Source: Agrypnia vestita (taxonomy: Eukaryota > Arthropoda > Insecta > Trichoptera > Phryganeidae). Taken from it: DNA of 64,000 bases. Of this stretch, positions 46,181 through 56,789 are shown piece by piece. Made by a program: the position numbers and the translations under genes. The notes under the pieces were generated by a model. That model did not search any database, was not told the origin of the DNA, and saw nothing but the letters and a program-made list of their open reading frames with translations. Every line of letters begins with the position of its first letter. Within the stretch, counting starts at the first letter, position 1. The DNA is taken from the NCBI GenBank assembly GCA_016648135.1, contig JADDOH010002129.1, positions 124,001 to 188,000 of the forward strand. The letters run 5' to 3'.

Positions 46181-46629
46181 ATATATTTTTTTAAAATGAT
46201 TTGTACGAAAACACTGCGGTGGTGATGGAACGTCTTTTCTTTGATCCTTGTTTTCGTTACACATAAAATAACATCACACATCTCTCAGCGCGTTTTCAGA
46301 ATCAGACCAAAATAATGGGCGCTCCCCACATAAATAAATGTTTACGCCCACCATATGGTGAAAGTATTAAAATTTGATATTTCCCGTAAAAGAACACATA
46401 CGCCGTCTGCGAGAATAAAGGCACTTAACATTACAAGACATAAAATGCTTTGAATATGGCGCGGCTTAGCGGTTAGCTGGGAGGCGGCTCCTGAGAGAAA
46501 TCATTAATAACTCATTTTGCACTATGGTATCTCGAACAGAGCGTTCAGTTGCTGAAATATGAAAGCGCGAGATATAAACTATAAAAAATGACGTAATTTT
46601 GCATAAATAATTGAACGTGGCCCATTTTA
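46181..46629. other. No feature recognised
   Basis: No motif seen. Confidence 0.5.
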
Positions 46630-46713
46630 ATAATTATGAATTAAAACACTATTTTATGTGATATTTAAGAATAAATTAAATACTATGTTTTAAACCACTT
46701 TATTGATATATAT

Positions 46714-46753
46714 CAGTCAACTAGTTTCGGTTGGACTCAACCTTCTTCAGGAC
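46714..46753 (-). ncRNA. Hammerhead ribozyme motif downstream of PLE frame
   Basis: GUC, CUGAAGA, stem II GGUUG/CAACC, GAA, palindromic ACUAGU, U, then GAC pairing with GUC. The core is intact. Confidence 0.7.
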
Positions 46754-46828
46754 AATTATAATATAGAGTAATCTAGGTACAGAAATTTATAAAGGAGGAA
46801 AGATAAAGAGAGAGGGACAGAGTTTCAA

Positions 46829-47113
46829 CTAGGTGGGGGGGAGGGAAGGGGAGGAGTTAACTGAAGATAGAGGGAACAGCTTTAAAATAAGACTATTAGA
46901 TAAATTTATTTGTTTATTTATTATTTGACTCTTATTATTCATAGCTTTATTAATTTCTAATGCTTCTAGATTATTAAGTCGCAAACCTAGTCCGTTTTTG
47001 TGTAAAATTTTTGGCCCTGTATTATTATCAAATGTGTGATCAGAATTAAATAGATGTTCGGCAAATTCAGAAAAACCTACATTTGTTAAGCATTTAATGA
47101 AACTAGTTGACAA
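46829..47113 (-). pseudogene. PLE GIY-YIG C-terminal relic
   Basis: FAEHLFNSDHTFDNNTGPKI and LNNLEALEINKAMN match the end of the PLE nuclease domain, including the catalytic Glu context. The GIY-YIG half and RT are gone. Confidence 0.7.
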
Positions 47114-47224
47114 ATATATAGCAATAAAGTGGTTTAAAACATAGTATTTAATTTATTCTTAAATATCTTATAATGTCAAGCTTTTCTTGCTTTGAAAAGT
47201 TACTATTTTATGTGTTTTTCAACA

Positions 47225-47285
47225 ACTTTTATTTGAGAATTCATTACAACATTTTCCGGAAACGTCCGTTTCCTTCTTCAAGTGT
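47225..47285 (-). ncRNA. Hammerhead-like relic
   Basis: CUUGAAGA, then a seven-pair stem GGAAACG/CGUUUCC, then GGAAAAU instead of GAAAC. Decayed. Confidence 0.35.
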
Positions 47286-47383
47286 GTGTAGACTGAAGTG
47301 CGTGGGAGTGAGTGTCTGGTGGATGGGTTGCGCGTCCAGTGGAAGTGTAGAGGGTATCCAAGTTGGGGTAAGAGGGTAACTAG

Positions 47384-47483
47384 ATTGGAGCATGCAATGA
47401 GCACATTGAAGCATGACATTTACGTTAGCATATATTTTGAAAAAAAAACATATCTCGTAATATTCCTATCACAATTAGTATCA
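47384..47483 (+). mobile_element. hAT MITE (GCGTGCAGTG family), cut by an LTR
   Basis: CATGCAATGAGCACATTGAA, then GACATTTACGTTA and AATATTCCTATCACAATTA, match 23597-23700 and stop at the LTR start. Confidence 0.6.
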
Positions 47484-47967
47484 TGTCGTAACGAGATGCT
47501 CAAAAGAATTTCCGCACTGTCCGAAACCCTAGTGTCACTTATCACAACACTATCGAAGAATCGAGAACGGCCCATAACAATCTAGAGTGATTTAAAACCT
47601 TCAGGAAACGTTTAGAAACGCCTGGTATAACCTTTTTCTAAACGCTAGAATAATCCAGAAAGTACGAAAATATCAGCATTTTCGGGTATAAATACGGCCT
47701 CGGCCACGGCGCAGTTCAGGTCGTGTTGACAGTTCGATCGGCGCCCAGTGTGGCCAGTTGTGAGAGAATCGAAGCGATAATCTAGCGAAGTACCTTATTG
47801 ACGAAATAAATAAATGTGATAAATACTGCTACTTCTGGATGGAATGTTCAAGTTAATATTGAATATGTGTTACCTAGCGATAATAAAGTGTTAATTTTCA
47901 AGTGATTTACTGCGAAAAAGTGTAATTTAAAGAATAGGTTTTCATTTTTCTGCCACAACGCATGACA
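47484..47967 (+). mobile_element. Gypsy-type solo LTR
   Basis: It starts TGTCGTAACGAG and ends CGCATGACA. It contains a TATA box GGGTATAAATACGG (47685-47698), a GC-rich initiator region and GCGATAATAAAGTGTT near 47878. No clear duplication flanks it. Confidence 0.7.
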
Positions 47968-48296
47968 AAATTGTTCAGATTTTAACAAAACAAAACAAAA
48001 GATTCTCTATCACATAAATATTTTATTTCGATGTTTTTTTTAAAAATATATGTCTACATAAAAGGCGTGTTTAAGAAGTCATGTTACCATTTGTTGTAGC
48101 CGGGCCTCGTTATCGAGGATCCCCTCGTCATTCTGACTTAGTTGTTATTGCTGCCCTCTATAAACTTTGCGAGAGGAAAATAGCCCTATTCGAGAGGCGC
48201 ACTCTCTTTCGCATATTTCACATTTATTCTATTAATCAACGCTTTATTTCACTTTACTATCTTTTTTCTGTGAATCTATTGTTTATTTGTACTATT

Positions 48297-48735
48297 TACT
48301 CCCTTTCTTTTAACTCGTAGCGTCTGCTTGCTTGCTTGACGAAAAAAGAAAAAAACTTTGGATCGATTTTTAACCCTTTTCTCGTGATCCAATCGAGCTG
48401 AAACTTTGCAAACAGATTTGTGACGATGATCAAAGAGATCTCTCAAATTTTCATTAAAAAATTAATAATTATAGTATAATTATGGATTTTTAGAAAATTT
48501 TAATGGTTTTTTCATACAACTTACCAAGTTGTATAGAATTCCGACGCATATGGTAGTCACTAAATCTGATTATAGTATGATTTTGGATTTTTGGAAATTT
48601 TTAATTACTCCCTTTCGTAGCGTCGCCCGACCGAAATTCAACGCGTAGGTTAAGCGCCAAACCAGTTTCCACTAGTAAATGAGAAAGGGAGTATAATTAA
48701 AACTTGGTTTTTATGGGTTAGTTTTTTATTAATTA
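48297..48735 (-). repeat. ACTCCC-family element, copy 9
   Basis: Minus-oriented, with the same extra 100-bp module as copy 1 (TAACCTACGCG... GCGCTTAACC on opposite strands). It ends in the ATAAAAAC/GTTTTTAT-type hairpin and TTAGTTTTTT. Confidence 0.75.
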
Positions 48736-48954
48736 TTTTAACTTTTAAAGGCTTTAATGGGCATGTATTACATAAATAAATTCATTAAGCAAGTGCATTA
48801 TTATATTTTGCATTTTATAATACGGGGAAAGGTTCCTATAAATAGGGGCCTACAAGAACCTCACGGCTGACCAGTGTACTGTACAGTTTTTGCGGTTGGG
48901 GAGGAAGAATGCAGATGCTTAGGCGCATGTGTCGAAACCTGTGTTTAATAAAAT

Positions 48955-49225
48955 CAGGAATGAACAAATTTAAAGTGAAAATTTTAAATCAAATTAATTA
49001 ATCAATTAGAAAGATATACAGAAAAATCTAATTCACGAAAAAATATAAGGTTACTCACTACTGGGATTCGAACCCAGGTCACCTCCTTTCCGGGGCCGTT
49101 GCTCTGACCACTAAGCTATAGCAACCCTCTATGTTTCCGTGAATATATCGACCTTATATGTAGTATATAGAACTTTGTTCTGAAAAATTACAACTTCACA
49201 AATATGAATGTGTTCTTGAATATAT
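48955..49225 (-). repeat. tRNA-like repeat family, copy 2
   Basis: On the minus strand the order is AAGAACACATTC, GTGAAGTTGTAATTTTTCAG, CATATAAGGTCGA, the tRNA-like fold, CCTTATATTTTTTCG and TTCTGTATATC. It matches 17701-18236 on both sides. Confidence 0.65.
49054..49125 (-). tRNA. tRNA-like sequence, degenerate anticodon arm
   Basis: Read in canonical numbering: acceptor GTTGCTA/TAGTGAG (six of seven pair, two as wobbles), TA, D stem GCTT/GAGC with TGG in the loop, and T arm CTGGG-TTCGAAT-CCCAG perfect. The anticodon stem does not pair and U33 is C, so it is unlikely to charge. It sits in a dispersed repeat. Confidence 0.45.
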
Positions 49226-49515
49226 ATAAATTTAAAGTGAGTGTAATGCTGGGTGTAGCGCAGTAGATGAAAAAAAAAGTATCGCTAAGATGGTCTGGTA
49301 TGAGCGAGCAGGGGATGGAAAAGAAAATATATGAGACAAGCACTAAAGGGAGAAAAAACAGAAGGCATCCACAAACGACCATGATTAGTTAAATATTGGA
49401 GGACGGCCATGTTATAAGCTTTAACATTTGAGGAGCGTGCATGAGAAAATGTACGAATGTGGTCGACACGAAAGCGGGGTGCCAGGATACGGCGTGACGG
49501 TTAGTTAGTTGTAAG
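49226..49515 (+). mobile_element. LINE C-terminal fragment (family K)
   Basis: KKKVSLRWSGM, MEKKIYETSTKGRKNRRHPQ and CMRKCTNVVDTKAGCQD match the LRWxGH and CMxxCxN motifs of the copies at 9126 and 14285. Confidence 0.5.
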
Positions 49516-49663
49516 GTATCTTGAAGTACGTATGTACGTGTGCGTGTCGGTGGGCGCGTATGTACGTGTGTGCATGTGTGTGTGACGGCACAGGAAGACG
49601 TGCGCCATTCCAGATTTGCGGACTGGCTTGTAAAATCACGAGTCGCGCAAACAGGAGGGCCTA

Positions 49664-49918
49664 GTCATGTTGGGGGTTAAAATTTTAAGAAATAAAATTG
49701 ATGCCCTAAACCTGCCAGAGAATTATGCCCTGTTTGTACGAAACACATATTTGCGAAATCGAGGTCACGCGCTATTTCATGTCCCAAAATGCAGAACGGA
49801 TATAATGAATAAACACACCATAATGCGTAGTGTGCAACTCCTAAATGAACTGAGCGATCATGTCGATGTATTTAATGATAGCATTGAATGCATCAAGCAG
49901 CGGTTTGCCTCCATTTAG
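49664..49918 (+). mobile_element. LINE RT C-terminal fragment
   Basis: The 83-codon frame includes LFHVPKCRTDIMNKHTIMRS and VQLLNELSDHVDVFND, the VPxxRT... pattern common just before the end of Jockey/CR1-type RTs. Confidence 0.6.
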
Positions 49919-50519
49919 GTCCAAGATATACTTGCATTGTAAATGGAGCAATCTGTAATGCAAAAAAAATCCCGTTACCTTTCGAACATCCACAAATCGA
50001 AATCCACCATAATTCGAATAAAAAAAAACAAGTCCCAAAATGTTAATTTTATAGTAAATTAAACGCGATAGCTCAAAAACCCCGGTAATTCAAATTTTAA
50101 GCTCCTTGCGCTATAAATCAATAGTTTTTGGTTGAAATAATTAGATTTTTTTCGCAAGTGAGAATAATAAATATTTCAATATTGAGTACTTTTGTAATAG
50201 AAATCTTGTAATATTGTATTAATATAATAAATATTGCGTTTCCGAAATGATTTCTTGAAAAATGCAAAAAATACATTTTCACAAAATAAATGGCTTCTTT
50301 TAATGAGTTTTGCGAATTTGGCAATCGCATTGCGATTTTTTTTGTAATTTGAATTTCGGATTAATGGGGTTTCGCATAAGAATAAACATTTTTTAGGTAC
50401 CTTGAATTTCGAATTAACGAGGTTCTACTGTAATAAGTTACAGCCAATGTCCGTTTACGGATAAGGTTATATAAGAAGGCGAAGGTGACTGACTAAATCT
50501 TTTGAAAAAACTGTATTAG
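49919..50519. other. No feature recognised
   Basis: AT-rich, no motif. Confidence 0.5.
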
Positions 50520-50563
50520 AACAGAATGTTAGTTAACTTAGTAAAAACCACTATCAGATTTAG

Positions 50564-50605
50564 GGTCTACCGGTTTCGAGACGTACCCGTCTCTTCGTCA
50601 GGACC
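50564..50605 (-). ncRNA. Hammerhead ribozyme motif, left arm
   Basis: GGUC, CUGACGA, stem II GAGACG/CGUCUC with loop GGUA, GAA, palindromic ACCGGU, A, then GACC pairing perfectly with GGUC. One of the best-formed motifs in the window. Confidence 0.75.
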
Positions 50606-50855
50606 AACACTACACTACTATATTCACAACACTATACACCCATATAGCCCTTTGTTTAATTTAACTTTCACAAAAGATTTGGTAACACCCACTTTAAACC
50701 CCGCCCCCTCTCACTCTCTCCGGTAGATTCCTGAATGTCCAGTATATATATAATATCAGTGCATGTTTGTCTCTGACAATGTGATCAATATTGGTGAAAG
50801 TTTAACAATACTATGGTTGGGGCATATAGTGTTGTGAATATAGTAGTGTAGTGTT

Positions 50856-50892
50856 GGTCCTGACGAGGAGTACGTCTCGAAACCGGTAGGCC
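50856..50892 (+). ncRNA. Hammerhead ribozyme motif, right arm, shortened stem II
   Basis: Core and stem I (GGUC/GGCC) are kept, but stem II lost several bases (GAG/CUC remain). Confidence 0.6.
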
Positions 50893-50936
50893 CTAAATCT
50901 GTTAGTGGTTTTTACTAAGTTAACTAACATTCTGTT

Positions 50937-52119
50937 ATAATGTCTAACTACAAGGTTAATGCTTTAAATATTAATAATATTAATAATAAACTGTATTAGA
51001 ATTATATAATGATCTGGGGGTGGTAAAATCTATGTAATAAACCACCAAAAGTAGGATATATCGAAAAAACCTGCAAGCATTCAAGCCTCCCCTAGGCCGT
51101 TACGCTGTTGATGATATTACGATGATATTCAGGATGGTATTATAATGACACTCATGAAGACCATAATACTCAGCTGAATAAAACCTCCAGTTGGTAAGTG
51201 GGTCACTAAGGGTAGCACTGATGCAGTTACATAAATATATTCAGGCAGTGTAGCGGCGTTGCTGTAGGAGGAGGGGGGTCCTGAGGGATGGGAGAAAAAT
51301 AATACATCCGGGAGGGAAAATTTATAATGCACGCCCCTCCAGAAAACGGGTACATTTTCGCAGGAAAGTCTTAAGAGATATCCCCGTATACAAATTTACA
51401 TAATTTCCAGGGACTTTTCCGTATAATCAGATGATCCGAGCCTGTTTTCCACTCTCAAAGCGAAGAAAATGATGTCACTTCTTGCCGTCATATTGTTATT
51501 ATATCGCGTTGCGACGCCTTGCTTTAGACGTAAGATTTAGGTATCAAAGAACTCCGTGAATGGCTTCATTTTCTTATAATCTGTTTGATACATAGAACGC
51601 ATGTATATTGAATTTGTAATATTTATTCATTAATAATATAATGTAAACAAAATCAATGTTTTACAAAGACGTGCTGCCTCTCTATAGGGCATAAAATTTT
51701 ACATTTTGAATGATTAATAAGTATATTCAGAATGATCATTAAATAAGGAAAAAGATTCATCTTGTTAACTCTACGTGAGTTTAATAATACTTTTATATTT
51801 TTCACTACTTAAGTTTCGAGAGAAACAGAATCTCTCATCGACAGGTGAAGTATCAAACTAAGTTATTTTCGATATAGATGTCATTGATTCGGTTCAAATA
51901 CAAATAATGATTAGGTACTAAAAAAATGAGCCGTTTTAAAAGTTACTGGCGCAAGGTTGAATGTAACGGGAATATAGAGAGAAGAAGAGAAGAGTTAGTG
52001 AAAGTAATATTGTTAAGTAAATAAATATCCGAGTTCAAAATTATTTTGATTTCCAAACTTTCAAAATTAGTTATTTTATTACCCTTATGCGGCTTGAAAC
52101 TTAATAAACACTAAACAAT
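50937..52119. other. No feature recognised
   Basis: AT-rich with scattered GC patches; no motif. Confidence 0.45.
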
Positions 52120-52840
52120 ATAATTAAATCTTATAAAAAGTTGTTTAATTACAGAATCTTGAAATATATATACTCGCATTCACATAATACTAGACAAGCA
52201 TTACGAAACCTTGACGAAATACCAAAAACTAAGACAACACATGGACAGAAAAATTACTCATACATAGGGCCTAAAATATTTAACATATTTAAAACAGACT
52301 TCCCGGAAATCAGAATATACTCAATTAATAAAATAAAAGCTTTAGCAAACAACTGGCTTACCTCCAAAGGTAGAACAGCAACTGAAAATTTACTTACTGT
52401 AATTGCGTAATAATGTCTTTAAATAAAAATATATACCTATATAAATTAATTAATTAATTAAGGAAAATAAAAAAATAATCTTAAACAAAACTTTAACCCT
52501 TTTTACATTAAACAATTATTCTACACATATTTACACTTGGACTTATGACTAACTCAACTTTCACTAACATTCCACTTGATACTCTATAGATAAATAATAA
52601 CTACCTTATGAAAATAAAAACTACTGACGAACTCGAAAAAATATTATAATTGTGTGCTATAACGCCACTCTGGGACAGGCGTAGCCTAGTAGAGTGGCAT
52701 AATCCACAAATTAAACAAAACAAAAAAATGTGTAAATTATCTTATGTTTTATCTTATGTTATATTGTTAAATTAGTATTAAGTATCTTATTTGTAAACAA
52801 GGATTTTTAAATAAATAAAAAATAAATAAATAAATAAATA
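52120..52840 (+). mobile_element. LINE C-terminus and 3' UTR (family G)
   Basis: SHNTRQALRNLDEIPKTKTT and GQKNYSYIGPKIFNIFK are typical of a non-LTR RT C-terminus. After the stop at 52410 the UTR has a GCCACTCT/AGAGTGGC hairpin (52664-52698) and a TAAATAAATA tail. A second relic of the UTR is at 63765. Confidence 0.7.
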
Positions 52841-53852
52841 TATATTCAAGCGCCCTTGAGGTGATTATTCGCGAAAACGGCGCTATACAAGGTATCCAAA
52901 TATTATTATTATTATTATAGTATCACAAAAGTCTAAAATAATAGTAACTACACATTATTGAAGTCTTTCGAACATTCTACACGAATTTAGAATCAACAGA
53001 ACTGTTATCGAAGAAATCACAATCGTTGGAAATCTTTAGAAATCAGTCGAACATTTTCGATGTGTCGCACTATAATCCTATGTATATACTATATATATGT
53101 ATATATCGCACTATATACCTAATCTATGAATTAAAGAACGGTGTTTCGATCAAATTCGAGTCAAATGATTCACCGCAGAATATTAATACAAGGAAAGAAA
53201 AATTCAGTAACTGTGTTTTTAGAACGTATATTTTCATATAAAAATATTGTTTAAGTAATTTATGGTTTGAAATGATTTTTTTTAATACAATTTAAAGAAT
53301 TGTAATTCTTAATAACCTCGATTATAGCCATTGAAATAATGCACAATTAAATTGGCTTCTATAAAAATCAGAAGAACCAATACTACATCTTACGTCATTA
53401 AAACCTTCGATATCAAATAATAAACAGTTTGAAAGTTTCCATTCAAACTTACGTTTTTAAAATTCAATTCCACTTGCCACGCCACAAAGGACCTTTTCAC
53501 CTTTATCGGCAGAAGTGGAGCAACCCGAAAACATTCAGCAGGATCTCATTAGGGATTTCCTTGTGTTTTCTCTCATTTTCGTCCATTCTTTGGTCCGGGC
53601 CGTCGTAATTACGTTGAACTAAGCTCTTTGAGCGGAATTCCTGGATACAGGAGCGTTCAAATGTATGCGAACGGGGAATATTAAAGATTGTATAAATGAA
53701 AAATATATCATAAATGTTTAATTGTGACGTTTGACGTTAAACATTCGAAATTATAAGAAAACATTGTCAGGGATTCGCAGTGGTGGGATCTAAATTTTTA
53801 TTAAATACATAAATTAGGCACTGGATACAAACTTAAGTTGGAACTCCATTCC
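52841..53852. other. Mostly unassigned
   Basis: 53440-53660 is somewhat GC-richer, without a recognised frame. Confidence 0.4.
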
Positions 53853-53959
53853 GTAATTTGCACTGATCGTCATACGAGAATCTCTGGTACACTTTTTCAT
53901 GCCGTTTCTATCACACAGCTTCACGTTGTCTTTTGTCGTCGCTTCCATGGTCAGTCGCA
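53853..53959 (-). repeat. 107-bp direct repeat, copy 1
   Basis: It differs from 54576-54682 at only a few bases. The minus strand is open in both (MEATTKDNVKLCDRNGMKKC), suggesting a coding origin, but I do not recognise the protein. Confidence 0.7.
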
Positions 53960-54233
53960 AATGTCACAACAAAAACTTGCTGAGGTAGTGATGGGGTCGC
54001 CGCTTATAAAGAGTACGTTCCTCTAGAATCTTCTCGTATATTTTTGTGTGATCTACATTTGTATTACTATAAAAAATTCGTTTATGTGCAGTTCTTTTCG
54101 ATTTTAGAATCTTATAGCAATATGTTCCTTCTCGATTTGTAAGACTATTATTTTTGAGGGTTCAAGGTTCGTAAGATCACACCATATATAAAGATATTTT
54201 CATATAAGCTTGCAATTAAGTAGGTGTGAGTAG

Positions 54234-54334
54234 AGTGCGTAATACGCGCATTGTTTCGTTGTGCTAAGTTTACGCATACGAAATGAGCGTATCCGTAAAC
54301 TTAACACAACGAAACAATACGCATATTATGCACT
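54234..54334. repeat. Perfect-register palindrome, 41-base arms
   Basis: AGTGCGTAATACGCGCATTG ... AAGTTTACG pairs with CGTAAACTT ... CATATTATGCACT across a 19-base loop, with few mismatches. Small fold-back element or hairpin RNA source. Confidence 0.7.
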
Positions 54335-54575
54335 AAAATATTATGTATGAAAATACCTATACCTTAACATAAAGCGATCATTGAAGCAAGCCGTACGATA
54401 GGTCGCAAACACTATTAACACCCAAAAAAACTTTCGTATCTGCTTTCCCAAATAAAAAATAGCTTCGTCTCTATGAGATTTCTATAATATAATTTTTTAT
54501 TTTCATTAATATATGAGTATAATAATTTTTACAATTGTTTTACAGTCCGGCTTTGATCGATATTTGAAGTCTTGT

Positions 54576-54682
54576 GTAATTTGCACTGATCATCATACGA
54601 GAATCTCTGGTAAACTTTTTCATGCCGTTTCTATCACACAGCTTCACGTTGTCTTTTGTCTTCGCTTCCATGGTCAGTCGCA
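54576..54682 (-). repeat. 107-bp direct repeat, copy 2
   Basis: Minus frame LRLTMEAKTKDNVKLCDRNG continues MKKFTRDSRMMISANY. It lies 723 bases from copy 1. Confidence 0.7.
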
Positions 54683-55469
54683 GATTTAATAATAATTTAA
54701 TTTCATGTCTCTCTAAAAAAATGTTAAAAAATATTTGCAAGAAAGAAAAAAACCAAAATAAATTATTGGATAACAACGCTCTTTTTCTGTCTATGTTTAA
54801 AAAAATCTAATTAATTAAATCTTTAAAAGCTTGCAATATCTCCTGATGAAAATAATATTGAGGTATAAATAGTCAATATAGAAATTTTAGACGGAATAAG
54901 CTGTGGAAATATTATGACGCCAGAGAGTTCGTGAGTTTCTGCTGCTTCATAAAAAACTTTTCACTTTGAAAAATTACAAATTTGTAATTAATTATTTTTT
55001 TCCATCCGTTTGACTCGACTTGACGTGATGTCCAAGTCGGCGGAACTTTTACGTTTTATTTTTATTTTCAGTTCTAAATTAAAATTTCCCCGGAGATAAC
55101 AGAATCTCACTTAAGATGCAGTTTGCTTCGTAAGGTTCACAATTTTTTCGTTGGGTGCATAATACGTACACTTCACGTGATTATTGGAATTTTTGGCCAT
55201 CAAATTAATCAAATTAATATTGAAAATGCACATAGAGTTAAAATTTCTTTCTATTTTTAAAATTACGAATTGAAATTTATTTATATTTCCGAGTTCTAAT
55301 TTCTTTATATTCGTAAACTTTAAAAATGATTAATTTAATTATATTTACGCGATGGGAAGAAGTTTAATGGTACATGCGTAAACATAATATTTATTTTCCA
55401 GGATGTGATTCACGAATTCAAAAAAGTTTAAGTATAATGTTGAAATTTGTAGCAAATCAGATATATTTA
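54683..55469. other. No feature recognised
   Basis: AT-rich. Confidence 0.5.
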
Positions 55470-55620
55470 AAAAAAATATCTTTAATGTCGCTTATCTTAA
55501 TAACTATTCATTGCATATCCACTTATTGATTATATTAATGATATTTCCAACATGTATACTAACCGTAAAGGTAGGTATCTACCTGTATATTATAGTGATG
55601 TGGCTTTGTTACACCCTTTT
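55470..55620 (-). mobile_element. Partial long-TIR MITE, facing the next copy
   Basis: Ends GTTACACCC at the junction with 55621. TTTAATGTCGCTTATCTTAA matches the family arm. Confidence 0.5.
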
Positions 55621-56077
55621 TATATAGACGGTGTAACACAGCTAGTCCACAGGTGGATTTCTGCCATGATTATGAGACGAAAATATTCAAGCAACTACGA
55701 CCACGAGTTATGGAGTTATAAAATATCAAAGTTTGCATTTTTTAAAAATATTTCTGACTTAGTTTTTACGACATGTTGAAGTATCATTACAGTAACTTAT
55801 ATCGATTACGGAAAATTCATTATTTATAATAAAAGTAAAATGAAATAATAAAACCCTGAATTTTTTTTCATGTAAGATATAAGTGACTGTAATATAATAT
55901 TCATACGTTCTACAAAAAATAAGTGAGAAATTTTGAAAAGAAAGCAATCTTTGATATCGCATATCTCCTTAACTATTGATTAAGTTCATGGTTGCTTAAA
56001 TATTTTCGATACATAATTATCGCAAAAATCTACCTGTAAAGTATTGTGGACTAGCTCTGTTACACCCTGTATATATA
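55621..56077. mobile_element. Long-TIR MITE (ACAGGGTGTAAC family)
   Basis: Arms of about 170 bases share GGTGTAACACAGCTAGTCCA (left) and its near-complement at the right end, then GTAGATTTTTGC and TCAAAGTTTGCA. The ends TATATA(C)AGGGTG would fit a TA target. It is related to 34718-35213, 28835 and 13640-13682. Confidence 0.65.
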
Positions 56078-56789
56078 GATTTGAAAATTGTTTTTAGAAT
56101 TTTGTTCAAAAAAGATATTTAGATTTTATAGGCAGCACAAGATTCGCGTAGCTTAATTTAAAAACAGTGAGAATATTGATTTGCCATGTCCTGCGCTCTT
56201 TTCTGTTAAAAAAAGAATATTATTTTATTAACATATTTTAATATACTTTTACTTTTTTAGTATTGCGGTTGTTAGAAAATAGAAATTTTTCCATCTCTCA
56301 ATTTTTTATTTATTGAATATTAATATTTAAATATTAATATTTTAAAATAAACCATACAGTTTGAAAAATAAACACCAGTATCTCGAATAAGGTAAAATTA
56401 TTCTAGTGCTTAAATTATTTTGTATGTTTCTGTACTTCTGTACTCGGCTGGTAGAGGAATTATTTTTTATTTTCGTGCACCTGTGTTTCCGAGATGGAAA
56501 CTTTATGTTTACTAACGAGGAATAATTTTTAAAGTGTTTTGGGGAATTTCATTAAAAATTAAAAACCGTTACAGTTAACGCCAGAAGTTCAGCTCTTGAT
56601 TGCTGATTGATAGTGCATTAGCTAGTGTCACGGCATTAGCTAGTGCATTAGTAGTAGCACTAGCATTAGCATTAGTAGTAGGAATGAGACACAAATATAT
56701 GTGAATGCGGAAGACGAAGCAAACTTTTGTTTAATGTTTCCAAGTGTTCGGATACATCCTTCACTAGGGCCCAAAAAACTCTATTTTAT
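56078..56789. other. Unassigned; GCATTA tandem repeat
   Basis: 56610-56690 is a degenerate tandem of GCATTAGC and GTAGTAG units. 56755-56790 (minus) has a CTAGTGAAGGATGTATCCGA hammerhead-like relic. Confidence 0.45.

Larger units (their letters stand above)
46630..47175 (-). mobile_element. Penelope-like element fragment with inverted terminal sequences
   Basis: A GIY-YIG C-terminal relic (46829-47113) is followed on the minus strand by a terminal repeat with a hammerhead. About 75 bases (AACTAGTTGAC ... AATAAAGTGGTTTAAAACAT) occur inverted at both ends (46640-46723 and 47101-47172), a layout known for PLEs. Confidence 0.75.
50520..50936. mobile_element. PLE fold-back (ACCGGT family)
   Basis: Arms 50520-50637 and 50824-50936 are inverted copies from AACAGAATGTTAG to TATTCACAACACTATA, separated by 186 bases. 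Each carries a hammerhead directed outward. Confidence 0.75.

Noticed and set aside
48836..48905. Host promoter with TATAAATAGGGG
   Set aside because: A TATA-like box with no gene downstream. It may be a decayed LTR or PLE end, and the evidence is too thin to call.
49054..49125. A functional tRNA gene
   Set aside because: The anticodon stem does not pair, U33 is C and the sequence lies in a dispersed repeat.
53853..54682. LTR pair of a retrotransposon
   Set aside because: 107 bp is too short, there are no TG...CA ends, and the 0.7-kb interior lacks retroelement genes.
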